DNA of 17,945 nucleotides from an uncultured Collinsella sp. Its GTDB lineage: Bacteria > Actinomycetota > Coriobacteriia > Coriobacteriales > Coriobacteriaceae. Where the stretch lies: assembly GCA_900546105.1 (NCBI GenBank), contig URBP01000041.1, positions 1 through 17,945 of the forward strand. Direction: 5' to 3'. The position numbers and the translations under genes were made by a program. This document shows positions 9,326-16,508 of the stretch, one piece after another; the stretch's first letter is position 1, and every line of letters starts with the position of its first letter. The notes beneath the pieces were generated by a model. The model did not search any database. It was not told the DNA's origin and saw only the letters and a program-made list of their open reading frames with translations.

Positions 9326-10179
9326 TACTGCTGCACCTCCTTGGACCTCGTGGCCTTAAGCTGGATCATGGAGATGGCGACGACCAGGATGCAGAAGATG
9401 ACTGCCTTGGCCTGGCCAATGCCCTGCCACGCGATGCCGGCACGCGAATAGAACGTGTTGTAGATGTTCAGGGCGAGCATCTCGGTGGAGTGCGCAGGGG
9501 CGCCACCGGTAAGGGCGAGGTTCTGGTCGAACAGCTTAAAGCCGTTGGTGATGGACAGGAACAGGCAGATGGTAATCGTCGGCATCAGATTAGGAATCTT
9601 AACCTTCCAAAACGTCTGCCATGCCGTAGCACCGTCGACCTTGGCGGCCTCGATGTAGTCGGACGGAATGGACTGCAGACCGGCGATGTAGATGATCATC
9701 ATGTAGCCGACCTGCTGCCACAGGGTCAGGATGATAAGGCCCCAGAAGCCAGCAGCGGAGTTAAGGGCGATGAGCTGAGCGCCCACGTTGGAGAGCAGGC
9801 AGTTGATCAGAATCTGCCAAATGTAGCCCAGCACGATGCCGCCGATCAGGTTAGGCATAAAGAAGATCGTGCGGAAGATGTTGGTGCCCTTGAGCGCCTT
9901 GCGGGTGAGCGCCTGCGCGATGGCGAGAGCGATCACGTTGATGAGCACCGTCGACAGGAAGGCAAACGCCACGGTAAAGAAGAACGACGTGGAGAACTGC
10001 GGGTCCGTCAATGCGCGCATATAATTCTCGATACCGACGAAGTGCGCGTTATTGATGGTAATAAACTGGCAGAACGAGAGATAGAAACCCTGGATAAAGG
10101 GGATCACGAACCCGATCATAAACGCCAGGCACGTGGGCAGCATAAAGAGCGGCCACCAGCGCTTGAGTGCTTTGCCCAT
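9325..10179 (-). CDS. Sugar ABC transporter permease (MsmF/MalF type)
   Basis: This 284-residue inner-membrane permease is the MalF-like partner. It opens with a short basic N-terminus (MGKALKRWW) and a first membrane helix at about 10-33. The EAA motif IEAAKVDGATAWQTFWKVKIP lies at about 176-196. It lacks the long periplasmic P2 loop of E. coli MalF, as usual in Gram-positive oligosaccharide importers. The start at 10179 has AAAGGA upstream. It follows the binding-protein gene after an 87-nt gap that holds a strong hairpin, and overlaps the next permease by one base. Confidence 0.93.
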   Translation of the reverse strand: MGKALKRWWPLFMLPTCLAFMIGFVIPFIQGFYLSFCQFITINNAHFVGIENYMRALTDPQFSTSFFFTVAFAFLSTVLINVIALAIAQALTRKALKGTNIFRTIFFMPNLIGGIVLGYIWQILINCLLSNVGAQLIALNSAAGFWGLIILTLWQQVGYMMIIYIAGLQSIPSDYIEAAKVDGATAWQTFWKVKIPNLMPTITICLFLSITNGFKLFDQNLALTGGAPAHSTEMLALNIYNTFYSRAGIAWQGIGQAKAVIFCILVVAISMIQLKATRSKEVQQ

Positions 10180-10199
10180 AGAAGGGTCCTTTCAATATG

Positions 10200-10235
10200 C
10201 AGGGGGCGGGCAAACCAACGTCTGCCCGCCCCCTG
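10200..10235 (-). promoter_or_regulatory. Strong intercistronic hairpin between binding-protein and permease genes
   Basis: A perfect 13-bp GC-rich stem (10200-10212 with 10223-10235) encloses a 10-nt loop. On the minus strand it lies about 32 nt after the binding-protein stop, with no U-run following. Such hairpins after binding-protein genes are known to protect the upstream mRNA and keep binding protein in excess over permease (as for malE-malF). That role is inferred here. Confidence 0.65.
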
Positions 10236-10266
10236 TCGCTAATCAGATAGCTTGGGCAGCAACTAC

Positions 10267-11583
10267 TTACTCGGAAGCAGCCTTCTCGGTCTTCCAACCA
10301 TCGACGAAGGCGTTCTTGACGCCGTCCCACTTGGTGTTGTCGGCAGCATAAGCGATGAGAGCCTGCTTGAGGTTCTTCTTCCACTCCTCAGAGGGGATGT
10401 AGACGAAGTCCCAAGCGACGGTCTTCTTGCCGTCCTTGGCCATGGCAACGGCCTGCTGCGAGAAGACGTTGGTGGTCTCCTTGGCGCTCTTGAACGGAGC
10501 GGTCAGACCCATCTTGTCGGCGATGATGCTGGTAGCGGTGTCAGAGGTGACGCACCAGTACATGAAGTCCTCGGTGGCCTTCTGGGCATCCTCGGAAGCC
10601 TGGGAGCTCACGCACCAGTAGTTCTCGCCGCCGGAGCACAGGCCCTGGTTCTCCTCGCCTTCGACGCCGATGTAGATCGGCAGCATGCCGAGCTGGTCGT
10701 CGGTCATACCGGCCTTGGTGAGGTCGGCGTAGGCCCAAGAGCCGTTCTGGTAGAAAACGGCCTTACCGGTTGCGAACTCGTTGGTAGCGTCGTCACCGGT
10801 CTTGGAGGCAAGCTGCGAAGGATCGCAGGTGGAGTCGGTGATATACAGGTCAAAGATCTGCTTAAAGTTATCGAGATACTCGCCCTTGATCTCGTCGTCC
10901 TCCTGGTTGTGCTCCTTTTCGAACTCGTAGTAGAGCGGGAGGTTGGCGAGGTGGGTGGTGTAGCGCCAGCTGGAGGAGTCGTCCATGCCGGCAGAAGTGA
11001 AGGCACCGTCAACGCCGAGCTCGGCCTTGCGGGCCTGGATGTCGTCGGCACAAGCCTTCAGCTTGTCGAAGGAGTTGATGTCCTCGGCCTTGTAGCCAGC
11101 CTTCTCGAGCAGCTGCTTGTTGCAGATGATGCCGTAGCTCTCCTGGACCCAGTCGATACCCAGATCCTTACCGTCGGACTGCAGAGCCAGGGAGTCGTCA
11201 ATGAGCTCACCGCGGAGCTTGGTATCGGACAGGTCGGCGCAGTAATCCTTCCAGTTCTTAAGGCCGGTGGGGCCGTTGACCTGGAACAAGGTCGGAGCGG
11301 AGCTCTTGGACATCTCGGACTTGAGCTTCTCCTCGTAGGTGTTGGAGGCGGCGGTCACGATCTTGACCTCGACGCCCTTCTCCTTCTTATAGGCCTTGGC
11401 GATCTCCTTCCACTCCTTGTCGACCTCGGGCTTGAATTGGAGGAAGTAGACCTCGGCAGCGTCACCAGAAGCAGAGGAGCCGGAGCCGGCAGAACCGCCG
11501 CAGCCCACGAGACCCAGACCAAGAACCGCAGCCGCGGAACCAGCAAAGCCCAGGAACTGCCTTCTGCTCATTTCGTTCTTCAT
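10267..11583 (-). CDS. Sugar ABC transporter substrate-binding lipoprotein (MsmE type)
   Basis: This 438-residue extracellular solute-binding protein (family 1) captures the sugar and delivers it to the two permeases. The N-terminus combines a twin-arginine motif (SRRQFLGF, 6-13), a hydrophobic stretch and a lipobox LVGC with lipidated Cys28, then a Gly/Ser tether (29-40). The mature part has seven further cysteines (115, 154, 178, 253, 316, 324, 344), many for this family. The start at 11583 has AAAGGGTGG upstream. A GTG at 11601 and an internal ATG at 11571 are less likely. Substrate cannot be read from sequence; an alpha-glucoside or maltodextrin is suggested by malQ-glgP, the GntR type and the PTS neighbour. 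Confidence 0.93.
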   Translation of the reverse strand: MKNEMSRRQFLGFAGSAAAVLGLGLVGCGGSAGSGSSASGDAAEVYFLQFKPEVDKEWKEIAKAYKKEKGVEVKIVTAASNTYEEKLKSEMSKSSAPTLFQVNGPTGLKNWKDYCADLSDTKLRGELIDDSLALQSDGKDLGIDWVQESYGIICNKQLLEKAGYKAEDINSFDKLKACADDIQARKAELGVDGAFTSAGMDDSSSWRYTTHLANLPLYYEFEKEHNQEDDEIKGEYLDNFKQIFDLYITDSTCDPSQLASKTGDDATNEFATGKAVFYQNGSWAYADLTKAGMTDDQLGMLPIYIGVEGEENQGLCSGGENYWCVSSQASEDAQKATEDFMYWCVTSDTATSIIADKMGLTAPFKSAKETTNVFSQQAVAMAKDGKKTVAWDFVYIPSEEWKKNLKQALIAYAADNTKWDGVKNAFVDGWKTEKAASE

Positions 11584-11671
11584 TACAATCCACCCTTTCA
11601 CACCGTGGCGGCACCCTTTGCCGCCGCCTTCGGAGATTGGCTCGGGGACTTTGCCCCTTTTGCTGATTAGT

Positions 11672-11700
11672 ACGATACGCTATTTGGCTAGTTGTTTGAA
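11672..11700 (-). promoter_or_regulatory. Candidate promoter of the sugar ABC operon
   Basis: On the minus strand TTCAAA (11695-11700) and TATCGT (11672-11677) are spaced by 17 nt. The gntR promoter candidate has the same TATCGT -10 and nearly the same layout. The leader of about 80 nt holds a small hairpin GGCGGC/GCCGCC (11607-11625) before the ribosome binding site. Confidence 0.4.
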
Positions 11701-11703
11701 CAA
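11691..11703. promoter_or_regulatory. Operator-like box over the -35 of the ABC operon promoter
   Basis: TTGTTTGAACAA (11692-11703) is a 5-2-5 palindrome covering the candidate -35. Bases 11691-11701 are, on the minus strand, GTTCAAACAAC, one mismatch from the malQ and gntR boxes. Confidence 0.45.
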
Positions 11704-11754
11704 GTATTACTAGAGCGGTAGAAAAACTTCGGTGAACGGTAATTTCAACTTGAT

Positions 11755-11778
11755 ACTTGACAAGTTTTGTATAAACAA
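11755..11778. promoter_or_regulatory. Upstream operator-like palindromes of the ABC operon
   Basis: ACTTGACAAGT (11755-11765) is a perfect 5-1-5 palindrome. Next to it TTGTATAAACAA (11767-11778) differs at one base from the B. subtilis TreR operator TTGTATATACAA as I recall it, and has the GTATAAAC core of the HutC type. Its centre is 75 bp from the centre of the box at 11692-11703, close to seven helical turns, which would suit looping. Regulator identity is inferred. Confidence 0.45.
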
Positions 11779-11797
11779 TTAATTGTTATCGAATGCA

Positions 11798-11850
11798 GAG
11801 AAAACGCCCGGTCAAGCCGATGCATCGTCGGTTTGACCGGGCGCTTTCTC
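11798..11850 (-). terminator. Intrinsic terminator of gntR
   Basis: A 16-bp stem (11805-11820 with 11828-11843, one G-U pair) and a 7-nt loop are flanked by an A-run and a T-run that give TTTTCTC after the stem on the minus strand. It starts 40 nt after the gntR stop codon and separates the regulator from the ABC operon. It may also act on the plus strand. Confidence 0.85.
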
Positions 11851-11889
11851 TTTGAGGGCTTGAGTCTCGTCAGGCTGCGAGCTAGCCGG

Positions 11890-12609
11890 CTATCGCTTGG
11901 AGTTGACGCGGTAGTGGAAGATCTCAGGATGCGTGCGGGCATGCGTGACCTCGAACAAGATGCCGTCCGAGGTGTACGATTGGCTCTCCATGACGGCGAC
12001 GCAGTTGTACTTACCAAGGTCCAAGTAGCTGCAGTCCTCATCGTTGGCGAGCTCGACACTCACCGTACGACGGCTCGCCATCACTTTGACGCCGCGCTTG
12101 TGCTCCAGATAGTCGTAAATTGACCTTGCGGCGATCTCGGGCGTCAGGCCTTTGGCGATCGACTCCAGAAAATAGCCGTGGTCCACCTGGCGAGCATTAC
12201 CGTTAAGGCTACGGACGCGCACCACGCGAATCAACTTCTCGCCCACCTTAAAGCCCAGGCGACGAGAGAGTTGCTCGGTGCAGACCAGATGTTCAAAAGA
12301 CTTAACGTCCGTCGATGCAACGGCATTGTTGCGCTTTGCAAACTCGCCAAACGACTCGACTTCCTCGAGCGCGCCCAGCATATCGGTTTCGCCTTTAAGC
12401 CAAATGACGCGCACGCCCTTGCCGTGAATGGGCTGTACGTACATCTCGTCGGCCAGCATGGCAAGTGCTCGACGGACGGTATTTCGGGTGCATCCGAATT
12501 CCGCGGTCAGCTCGGCCTCGGTCGGCAGCATCTCCTGGAACGCATAGGTTCCGTTGATAATGCGCGAACGAATCTCGCGGTAGATTCCTTCATAAATCGC
12601 TTTTGGCAT
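11890..12609 (-). CDS. GntR-family (HutC/TreR-type) transcriptional regulator
   Basis: This 239-residue sugar-responsive regulator probably acts as a repressor. Residues 4-70 are a winged helix-turn-helix with the GntR pattern TEAELTAEFGCTRNTVRRALAML split over 30-52, ending in the wing IHGKGVRVIW. Residues 90-235 form a UTRA effector domain of the kind that binds phosphosugars such as trehalose-6-phosphate in TreR. The start at 12609 has AGAGGTG upstream. It is transcribed toward, but terminated before, the ABC operon and diverges from the PTS-HAD gene. Boxes with the HutC core GT-n-TA-n-AC sit at its own and three neighbouring promoters. Its effector may be an imported alpha-glucoside phosphate; that is inference. 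Confidence 0.9.
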   Translation of the reverse strand: MPKAIYEGIYREIRSRIINGTYAFQEMLPTEAELTAEFGCTRNTVRRALAMLADEMYVQPIHGKGVRVIWLKGETDMLGALEEVESFGEFAKRNNAVASTDVKSFEHLVCTEQLSRRLGFKVGEKLIRVVRVRSLNGNARQVDHGYFLESIAKGLTPEIAARSIYDYLEHKRGVKVMASRRTVSVELANDEDCSYLDLGKYNCVAVMESQSYTSDGILFEVTHARTHPEIFHYRVNSKR

Positions 12610-12642
12610 TGTTTCACCTCTAATGAATATGTATGGCTAGGC

Positions 12643-12671
12643 ACGATAGCATTTCTTGGGGTTGTTTAAAC
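12643..12671 (-). promoter_or_regulatory. Candidate gntR promoter with operator box over -35
   Basis: On the minus strand an extended -10, TGnTATCGT (hexamer 12643-12648), lies 17 nt from position -35 (12666-12671). That position is covered by the box GTTTAAACAAC (12661-12671). The distance from box to -10 is within one base of that at the ABC operon promoter. This suggests autoregulation. Confidence 0.45.
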
Positions 12672-12748
12672 CGCCTATCGGTAAAGCGCCAATATTTAAC
12701 CGTTGACGGTCGCCCCCGCGTTCAGACCCCGCTCATGTAAAAACCGTC

Positions 12749-12765
12749 GGCGAAGCCGCTTCGCC
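12749..12765. promoter_or_regulatory. 17-bp perfect palindrome upstream of the PTS-HAD gene
   Basis: GGCGAAGC-C-GCTTCGCC is a perfect 8-1-8 palindrome occupying the -35 region of the candidate promoter whose -10 is TACAAT at 12773. No recognisable -35 is present, so this may be an activator or repressor site. Its family is unknown to me. Confidence 0.4.
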
Positions 12766-12772
12766 AGTCCTC

Positions 12773-12801
12773 TACAATGAGAAATTGTTTAAACGTTTTA
12801 C
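12773..12801 (+). promoter_or_regulatory. Candidate -10 and operator of the PTS-HAD gene
   Basis: TACAAT (12773-12778) is a five-of-six -10 match, identical to the malQ one. It is followed by TTGTTTAAAC (12785-12794), which would lie at the transcription start, a classic repressor position. The box overlaps AAACGTTT (12791-12798), so a LacI-type operator is an alternative reading. Confidence 0.45.
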
Positions 12802-12836
12802 CCACGCAAGCGTGCGGCTGTCTGAAAGGACAAAAC

Positions 12837-15287
12837 ATGCTGCAAAAAATCCAACGCTTTGGCGGGGCAATGTTCGCGCCCGCCATGTTGTTTTCCATAT
12901 CGGGCCTTATGGTCGGCGTCTCCGCCCTCGCAACGTCTGCGGATATTGTCGGCGACCTCGCCGTATACGGAACCCCTTGGTACGTTTTTTGGACTATCAT
13001 CCAGCGCGGCTCGTGGACGGTCTTTAAACGACTTCCGCTCCTTTTTGCCGTAGCGCTGCCCATCGGCCTCGCCCAAAAGCAACCGGCACGTTGTTGCCTC
13101 GAGGCGCTCGTGGCCTATTTTGCATATTGCTTCTTTTTGAGCGAGATCATTAAGCTGAGCGGAGACAACCTTGGACTTAAGTATCCGGCGTCTTTGACCC
13201 CCGCTAGCGGCATCACCGTCATCGACGGCATCAAGACGCTCGACACCGGCATTATCGGCCCGCTGGCGGTATCGGCAACCGTCGTCGCCATCCATGACCG
13301 CTTCTACGATGCCAAGGTTCCCGATTGGCTCGGCACCTTCTCGGGCTCTTCGCTTGTCTACCTCATCAGCTTTTTTGCCGTGTTCGCCCTTGCCGCCATC
13401 TCGGCCACCATCGTGCCCTCCGTATACGCAATGACCGAAACGCTGCGCCATGCACTTACGAGCGTCGGCCCCTTCGGCGTGGGCATCTTTGTGTTTTTGG
13501 AGCGAGCACTCGAGCCCATGGGGCTGCACCACCTGCTCTACATGCCGATCTACTACGACAACCTGGTCATTAACGACGGCATCTACGCCACGTGGAGCAG
13601 CTTGCTCCCCATCCTCTCCCATAGCACGCGCCCCCTTAATGAGCTTGCGCCGTGGGCCGGTTTTACCGCCACCGGCTGGGTCAAGCTCTTTGGCCTTCCT
13701 GCCATCGCAGCTGCGTTCTACTCCACCGCAAAACCCGAGCGCCGCGCCGGCCTCAGGGTCATCCTTGTTCCCGCCATCATCGCCTCGGTAGTTTGCGGCG
13801 TTACCGAGCCACTCGAGTTTCTCTTTATGTTCACCCACCCCGGGCTCTTTTTGCTCTACGCCGTCTTATCGTCTTGCCTTGCCACAACCATGAATCTCTT
13901 TGGCATCGTCGGCATCTTCTCGGGCGGCCTCATGGAGATGGCAGCCTTCAACTTTATCCCGCTCATGCGGACGCATACCGGTGCCTATCTTTTGGCGCTC
14001 GGTATCGGCCTTGCCTTTAGCCTCATCTTTTTTGTTAGTTTTCGAGCGCTCATCTTGGTCTATGACCTTAAGACACCGGGCCGCGAGGATCATGTCGCCA
14101 ATCGCACGGCAATCGATTGTTTAACGGGAAGCGACTTTGCCAAAGAGCAATCTCCCAATGACGAGGTCAATAGTCGATCCGATCAAGATCACGTCCTCGC
14201 TGAGCGGGTAATTCAACTTTTAGGTGGCGTTGGCAATATCGTGGGCGCAACCAACTGCGCCACGCGCCTGCGCGTCGAGGTCGCAGACCCTTCCATCGTT
14301 GCAGATAACGCGTCGTTTGTCGCGGTGGGCGCCAAGGGCCTCATCATTACGGGCAAGACCGCCCAGGTGATTATCGGCATCTCCGTTCCCCGCGTTAAAG
14401 AGCATTTTGACCAGATCATGGGCCTCGAGCCGGAATTTGTGCCCACCACCTCGGCCTCCCCTGCCGCCAGCGCAGCCCATAAGCGCGGCGATATTTGCTT
14501 CTTCGATATCGACGGAACGCTCGCCTGGCAAGACCCCAGGCTCGCCCAAGACCTTCCCGAAGACGAGCGGGACCTCTCCCCCTATCCCAACGAGGCGGTT
14601 TCGCAGGCAATCCGCGATTTCGTTGCAAACGGCAACATGGCCTTTATCTGCACAGGGCGCACCCTCAGTTGCATCCACCCCAAACTTCTTGAGCTGCCCT
14701 GGACCGGCATCGTCTGTCTTGCGGGCGGTTACGCTGAGATCAACGGACACGCAATTCGCGATCTGTCGATGACGCCCAGTATGCTGCTGCGTCTTGCCCC
14801 CTATCTTGAGCAGTCGGGCGAAGTCATCCGCTTTGAGGGCCTCAACGGCGTCGTGCGCATGAGTGCCGATGCCCCCGATGCCCCCGGATACGCGCGCACC
14901 CTGGGCGACGCAGTCACGCAGCTGCAACATTACAGTGCCTACAAGATCTTGATGTCTACATCGCTCGCCAACCACATCGCTCAAGATAAGGCACTTGAGC
15001 CGCTGTTGTGCTTTAACGAGCTCGAACTCGAGGTAACCGAAATCTCGCCCCGCGAATGCACGAAGCGCGGGGGCATCCAATCTGTACTCGACGCCCTCGA
15101 TCCCCACCATGGAACCGTATACGGCATCGGCGACGCCAGCAATGACGTCTCGCTGATGAACGCCGTCGATGTCGGTATCGCCATGGGCAACGCGCCGGAC
15201 TATCTCAAAAAGCGCGCGGACTACATCACCGACTCGGTCGACAAAGATGGCGTCGTCAAGGCGCTCGAGCACTTTGGACTGGTCTAA
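12837..15287 (+). CDS. Alpha-glucoside PTS EIICB fused to a HAD-family phosphatase
   Basis: The 816-residue product joins a transporter and an enzyme. Residues 1-410 are EIIC of the alpha-glucoside (GlvC/AglA-like) class: QRFGGAMFAPAMLFS near the N-terminus, WTVFKRLPLLFAVALPIGLA, LERALEPMGLHHLLY and GVTEPLEFLF. Residues about 450-530 are EIIB with phospho-accepting Cys474 (TNCATRLRV). A Pro/Ala/Ser/Thr linker (536-549) leads to a Cof-type HAD domain (551-816): nucleophile Asp557 and Asp559 in FFDIDGTL, Thr606 in ICTGRT, Lys743, and GDASND with Asp766 and Asp770. EIIA is absent and must act in trans. The HAD part would dephosphorylate a sugar phosphate, perhaps the one just imported; that is inference. 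ATG 12837 with GAAAGGA at 12823 is preferred over the upstream ATG 12777, which overlaps the -10. Confidence 0.92.
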   Translation: MLQKIQRFGGAMFAPAMLFSISGLMVGVSALATSADIVGDLAVYGTPWYVFWTIIQRGSWTVFKRLPLLFAVALPIGLAQKQPARCCLEALVAYFAYCFFLSEIIKLSGDNLGLKYPASLTPASGITVIDGIKTLDTGIIGPLAVSATVVAIHDRFYDAKVPDWLGTFSGSSLVYLISFFAVFALAAISATIVPSVYAMTETLRHALTSVGPFGVGIFVFLERALEPMGLHHLLYMPIYYDNLVINDGIYATWSSLLPILSHSTRPLNELAPWAGFTATGWVKLFGLPAIAAAFYSTAKPERRAGLRVILVPAIIASVVCGVTEPLEFLFMFTHPGLFLLYAVLSSCLATTMNLFGIVGIFSGGLMEMAAFNFIPLMRTHTGAYLLALGIGLAFSLIFFVSFRALILVYDLKTPGREDHVANRTAIDCLTGSDFAKEQSPNDEVNSRSDQDHVLAERVIQLLGGVGNIVGATNCATRLRVEVADPSIVADNASFVAVGAKGLIITGKTAQVIIGISVPRVKEHFDQIMGLEPEFVPTTSASPAASAAHKRGDICFFDIDGTLAWQDPRLAQDLPEDERDLSPYPNEAVSQAIRDFVANGNMAFICTGRTLSCIHPKLLELPWTGIVCLAGGYAEINGHAIRDLSMTPSMLLRLAPYLEQSGEVIRFEGLNGVVRMSADAPDAPGYARTLGDAVTQLQHYSAYKILMSTSLANHIAQDKALEPLLCFNELELEVTEISPRECTKRGGIQSVLDALDPHHGTVYGIGDASNDVSLMNAVDVGIAMGNAPDYLKKRADYITDSVDKDGVVKALEHFGLV

Positions 15288-15333
15288 CTACGAAACTCGT
15301 CCGACATGCGCCGTTGCCTTAAATCCCCAAACC

Positions 15334-15373
15334 TGCCACGCAGGCAGGCACAATGTGGCAATATGTTGCCTGC
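15334..15373 (+). promoter_or_regulatory. Possible H-type pseudoknot in the gap before the polyprenyl synthase gene
   Basis: TGCCAC (15334-15339) can pair with GTGGCA (15355-15360), and CAGGCA (15345-15350) with TGCCTG (15367-15372). The two stems interleave, with connecting loops of 5, 4 and 6 nt. The element lies in the 114-nt gap after the PTS-HAD gene and 28 nt before the next start codon. A simple hairpin GCAGGCA (15340-15346) / TGCCTGC (15367-15373) is a competing fold. I see no clear promoter or terminator in this gap. Confidence 0.3.
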
Positions 15374-15401
15374 ACACTACATCGATGCAACCTAAGAAAG
15401 A

Positions 15402-16427
15402 ATGCGAGAACCCGTGTCCAGTCCGTTTACCTGCTTTTTAGCCCAGCACTTTGACCAGATTAATGACTATCTGGCCACGTTCTTTGACGGACAGGCGACC
15501 TCTGCCGATATCGAACGCTACCTGTACGCGCCGCTCTCGGCTTTTACGGCCAACGCCGGCAAGCGCCACCGCCCGCTTATCTGCATGCTCGCCGCAACCG
15601 CAGTGGGCGGTAGCTTTGAGAGCGCCCGCAGCGCCGCGGCAGCTATCGAGCATTTCCAGTCGGGTGCGCTCATCCACGACGACATCGCCGACAACGGACA
15701 GCTTCGTCGAGGCAAGCCCTGCATGCACCTTACCGAGGGCACGGGGCTCGCCATCAATTGTGGCGACCTGGCGCTCACCATGGTCACCAAGACGGTTCTC
15801 GACGATCCCACGCTCGAGTCCGACGTGAAGCTGCGTGTGCTCCACGAGCTTACCGAGATGATCGTCCGCACCATCGAGGGTCAAGCGCTTGACCTGGGTT
15901 GGGTCCGTGACGAGCGCTTTGATATCTCGGTTGATGACTACCTGGACATGGCGACGCACAAGACCGCGTATTACAGCGGAGCCACGCCGCTTGCCGCCGG
16001 AGCCATTATCGGCGGCGGCAGCGAAGAGCAGGTCGAGGCGCTACGCGCCTTTGGCCTGCACACCGGCCTTGCCTTTCAGATTCAGGACGACCTGCTCAAC
16101 TTGGTCGGCACCAAAGAGGCCGCCAACAAGGACTTCCGCACCGACATCACCGAGGGCAAACGCACGCTCGTTGCCGTGCACGCCCTGTCTGATGAGCGCC
16201 ATCACGACGAGGTCGAGGCAATCCTTTCCTCGGGCACCGAGGACCCCGCGCAGCTCGCGCGCGCCGTGGAGATCTTCCAGCAGACCGGCTCCATCGAATA
16301 TGCTCACGCCTACGCGCTGGACCTGACCGCAAAAGCCAAGGCTGCCATCGAGAACGTTGAGCTTGACCCGCACGCACGCGAACTGTTCCTCTCCATGGCA
16401 GATTTCTTTGTGGAGCGCCTCAACTAG
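15402..16427 (+). CDS. Trans-polyprenyl diphosphate synthase
   Basis: This 341-residue cytosolic enzyme condenses isopentenyl diphosphate with allylic diphosphates to make a polyprenyl chain for quinones or other isoprenoids. Seen: GKRHRPLI (53-60), the first Asp-rich motif DDIAD (93-97) followed by RRGKP, GQALDLGW, and the second motif FQIQDDLLN with Asp229, Asp230 and Asn233 in place of the usual last Asp. The residues before the first motif are small (Gly88, Ala89), not the aromatics of FPP synthases, which favours a C20 or longer product. The ATG at 15402 has only a closely spaced AAGAAAG; GTG 15414 is an alternative. Product length cannot be fixed from sequence. Confidence 0.9.
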   Translation: MREPVSSPFTCFLAQHFDQINDYLATFFDGQATSADIERYLYAPLSAFTANAGKRHRPLICMLAATAVGGSFESARSAAAAIEHFQSGALIHDDIADNGQLRRGKPCMHLTEGTGLAINCGDLALTMVTKTVLDDPTLESDVKLRVLHELTEMIVRTIEGQALDLGWVRDERFDISVDDYLDMATHKTAYYSGATPLAAGAIIGGGSEEQVEALRAFGLHTGLAFQIQDDLLNLVGTKEAANKDFRTDITEGKRTLVAVHALSDERHHDEVEAILSSGTEDPAQLARAVEIFQQTGSIEYAHAYALDLTAKAKAAIENVELDPHARELFLSMADFFVERLN

Positions 16428-16508
16428 CGGGGGTCACAAAACCTGTGGGCAGCGCGTTTGGGTACAAGTTGCTACACTGTTGAGTGCATGTTTATGCATT
16501 GTCTCGCG

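Noticed and set aside
10252..11670. Plus-strand 472-codon frame over the binding-protein gene
   Set aside because: It is antisense to a lipoprotein gene with a lipobox and ribosome binding site. It has no motif or credible start signal.
12791..12798. LacI-type operator AAACGTTT at the PTS-HAD promoter
   Set aside because: It is possible, but the other promoters share the GTTTAAACAA part and not the central CG. A GntR-type box explains all sites better.
12777..12836. Upstream ATG adding 20 residues to the PTS-HAD protein
   Set aside because: The ATG shares bases with the -10 box and the extra codons cover the operator. ATG 12837 has GAAAGGA and the family start MLQKIQRFGG.
14380..14500. Frameshift or stop joining two separate genes (EIICB and HAD)
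   Set aside because: The frame is continuous through a linker of Pro/Ala/Ser/Thr. There is no ribosome binding site and start pair in the linker, so a real fusion is more likely.
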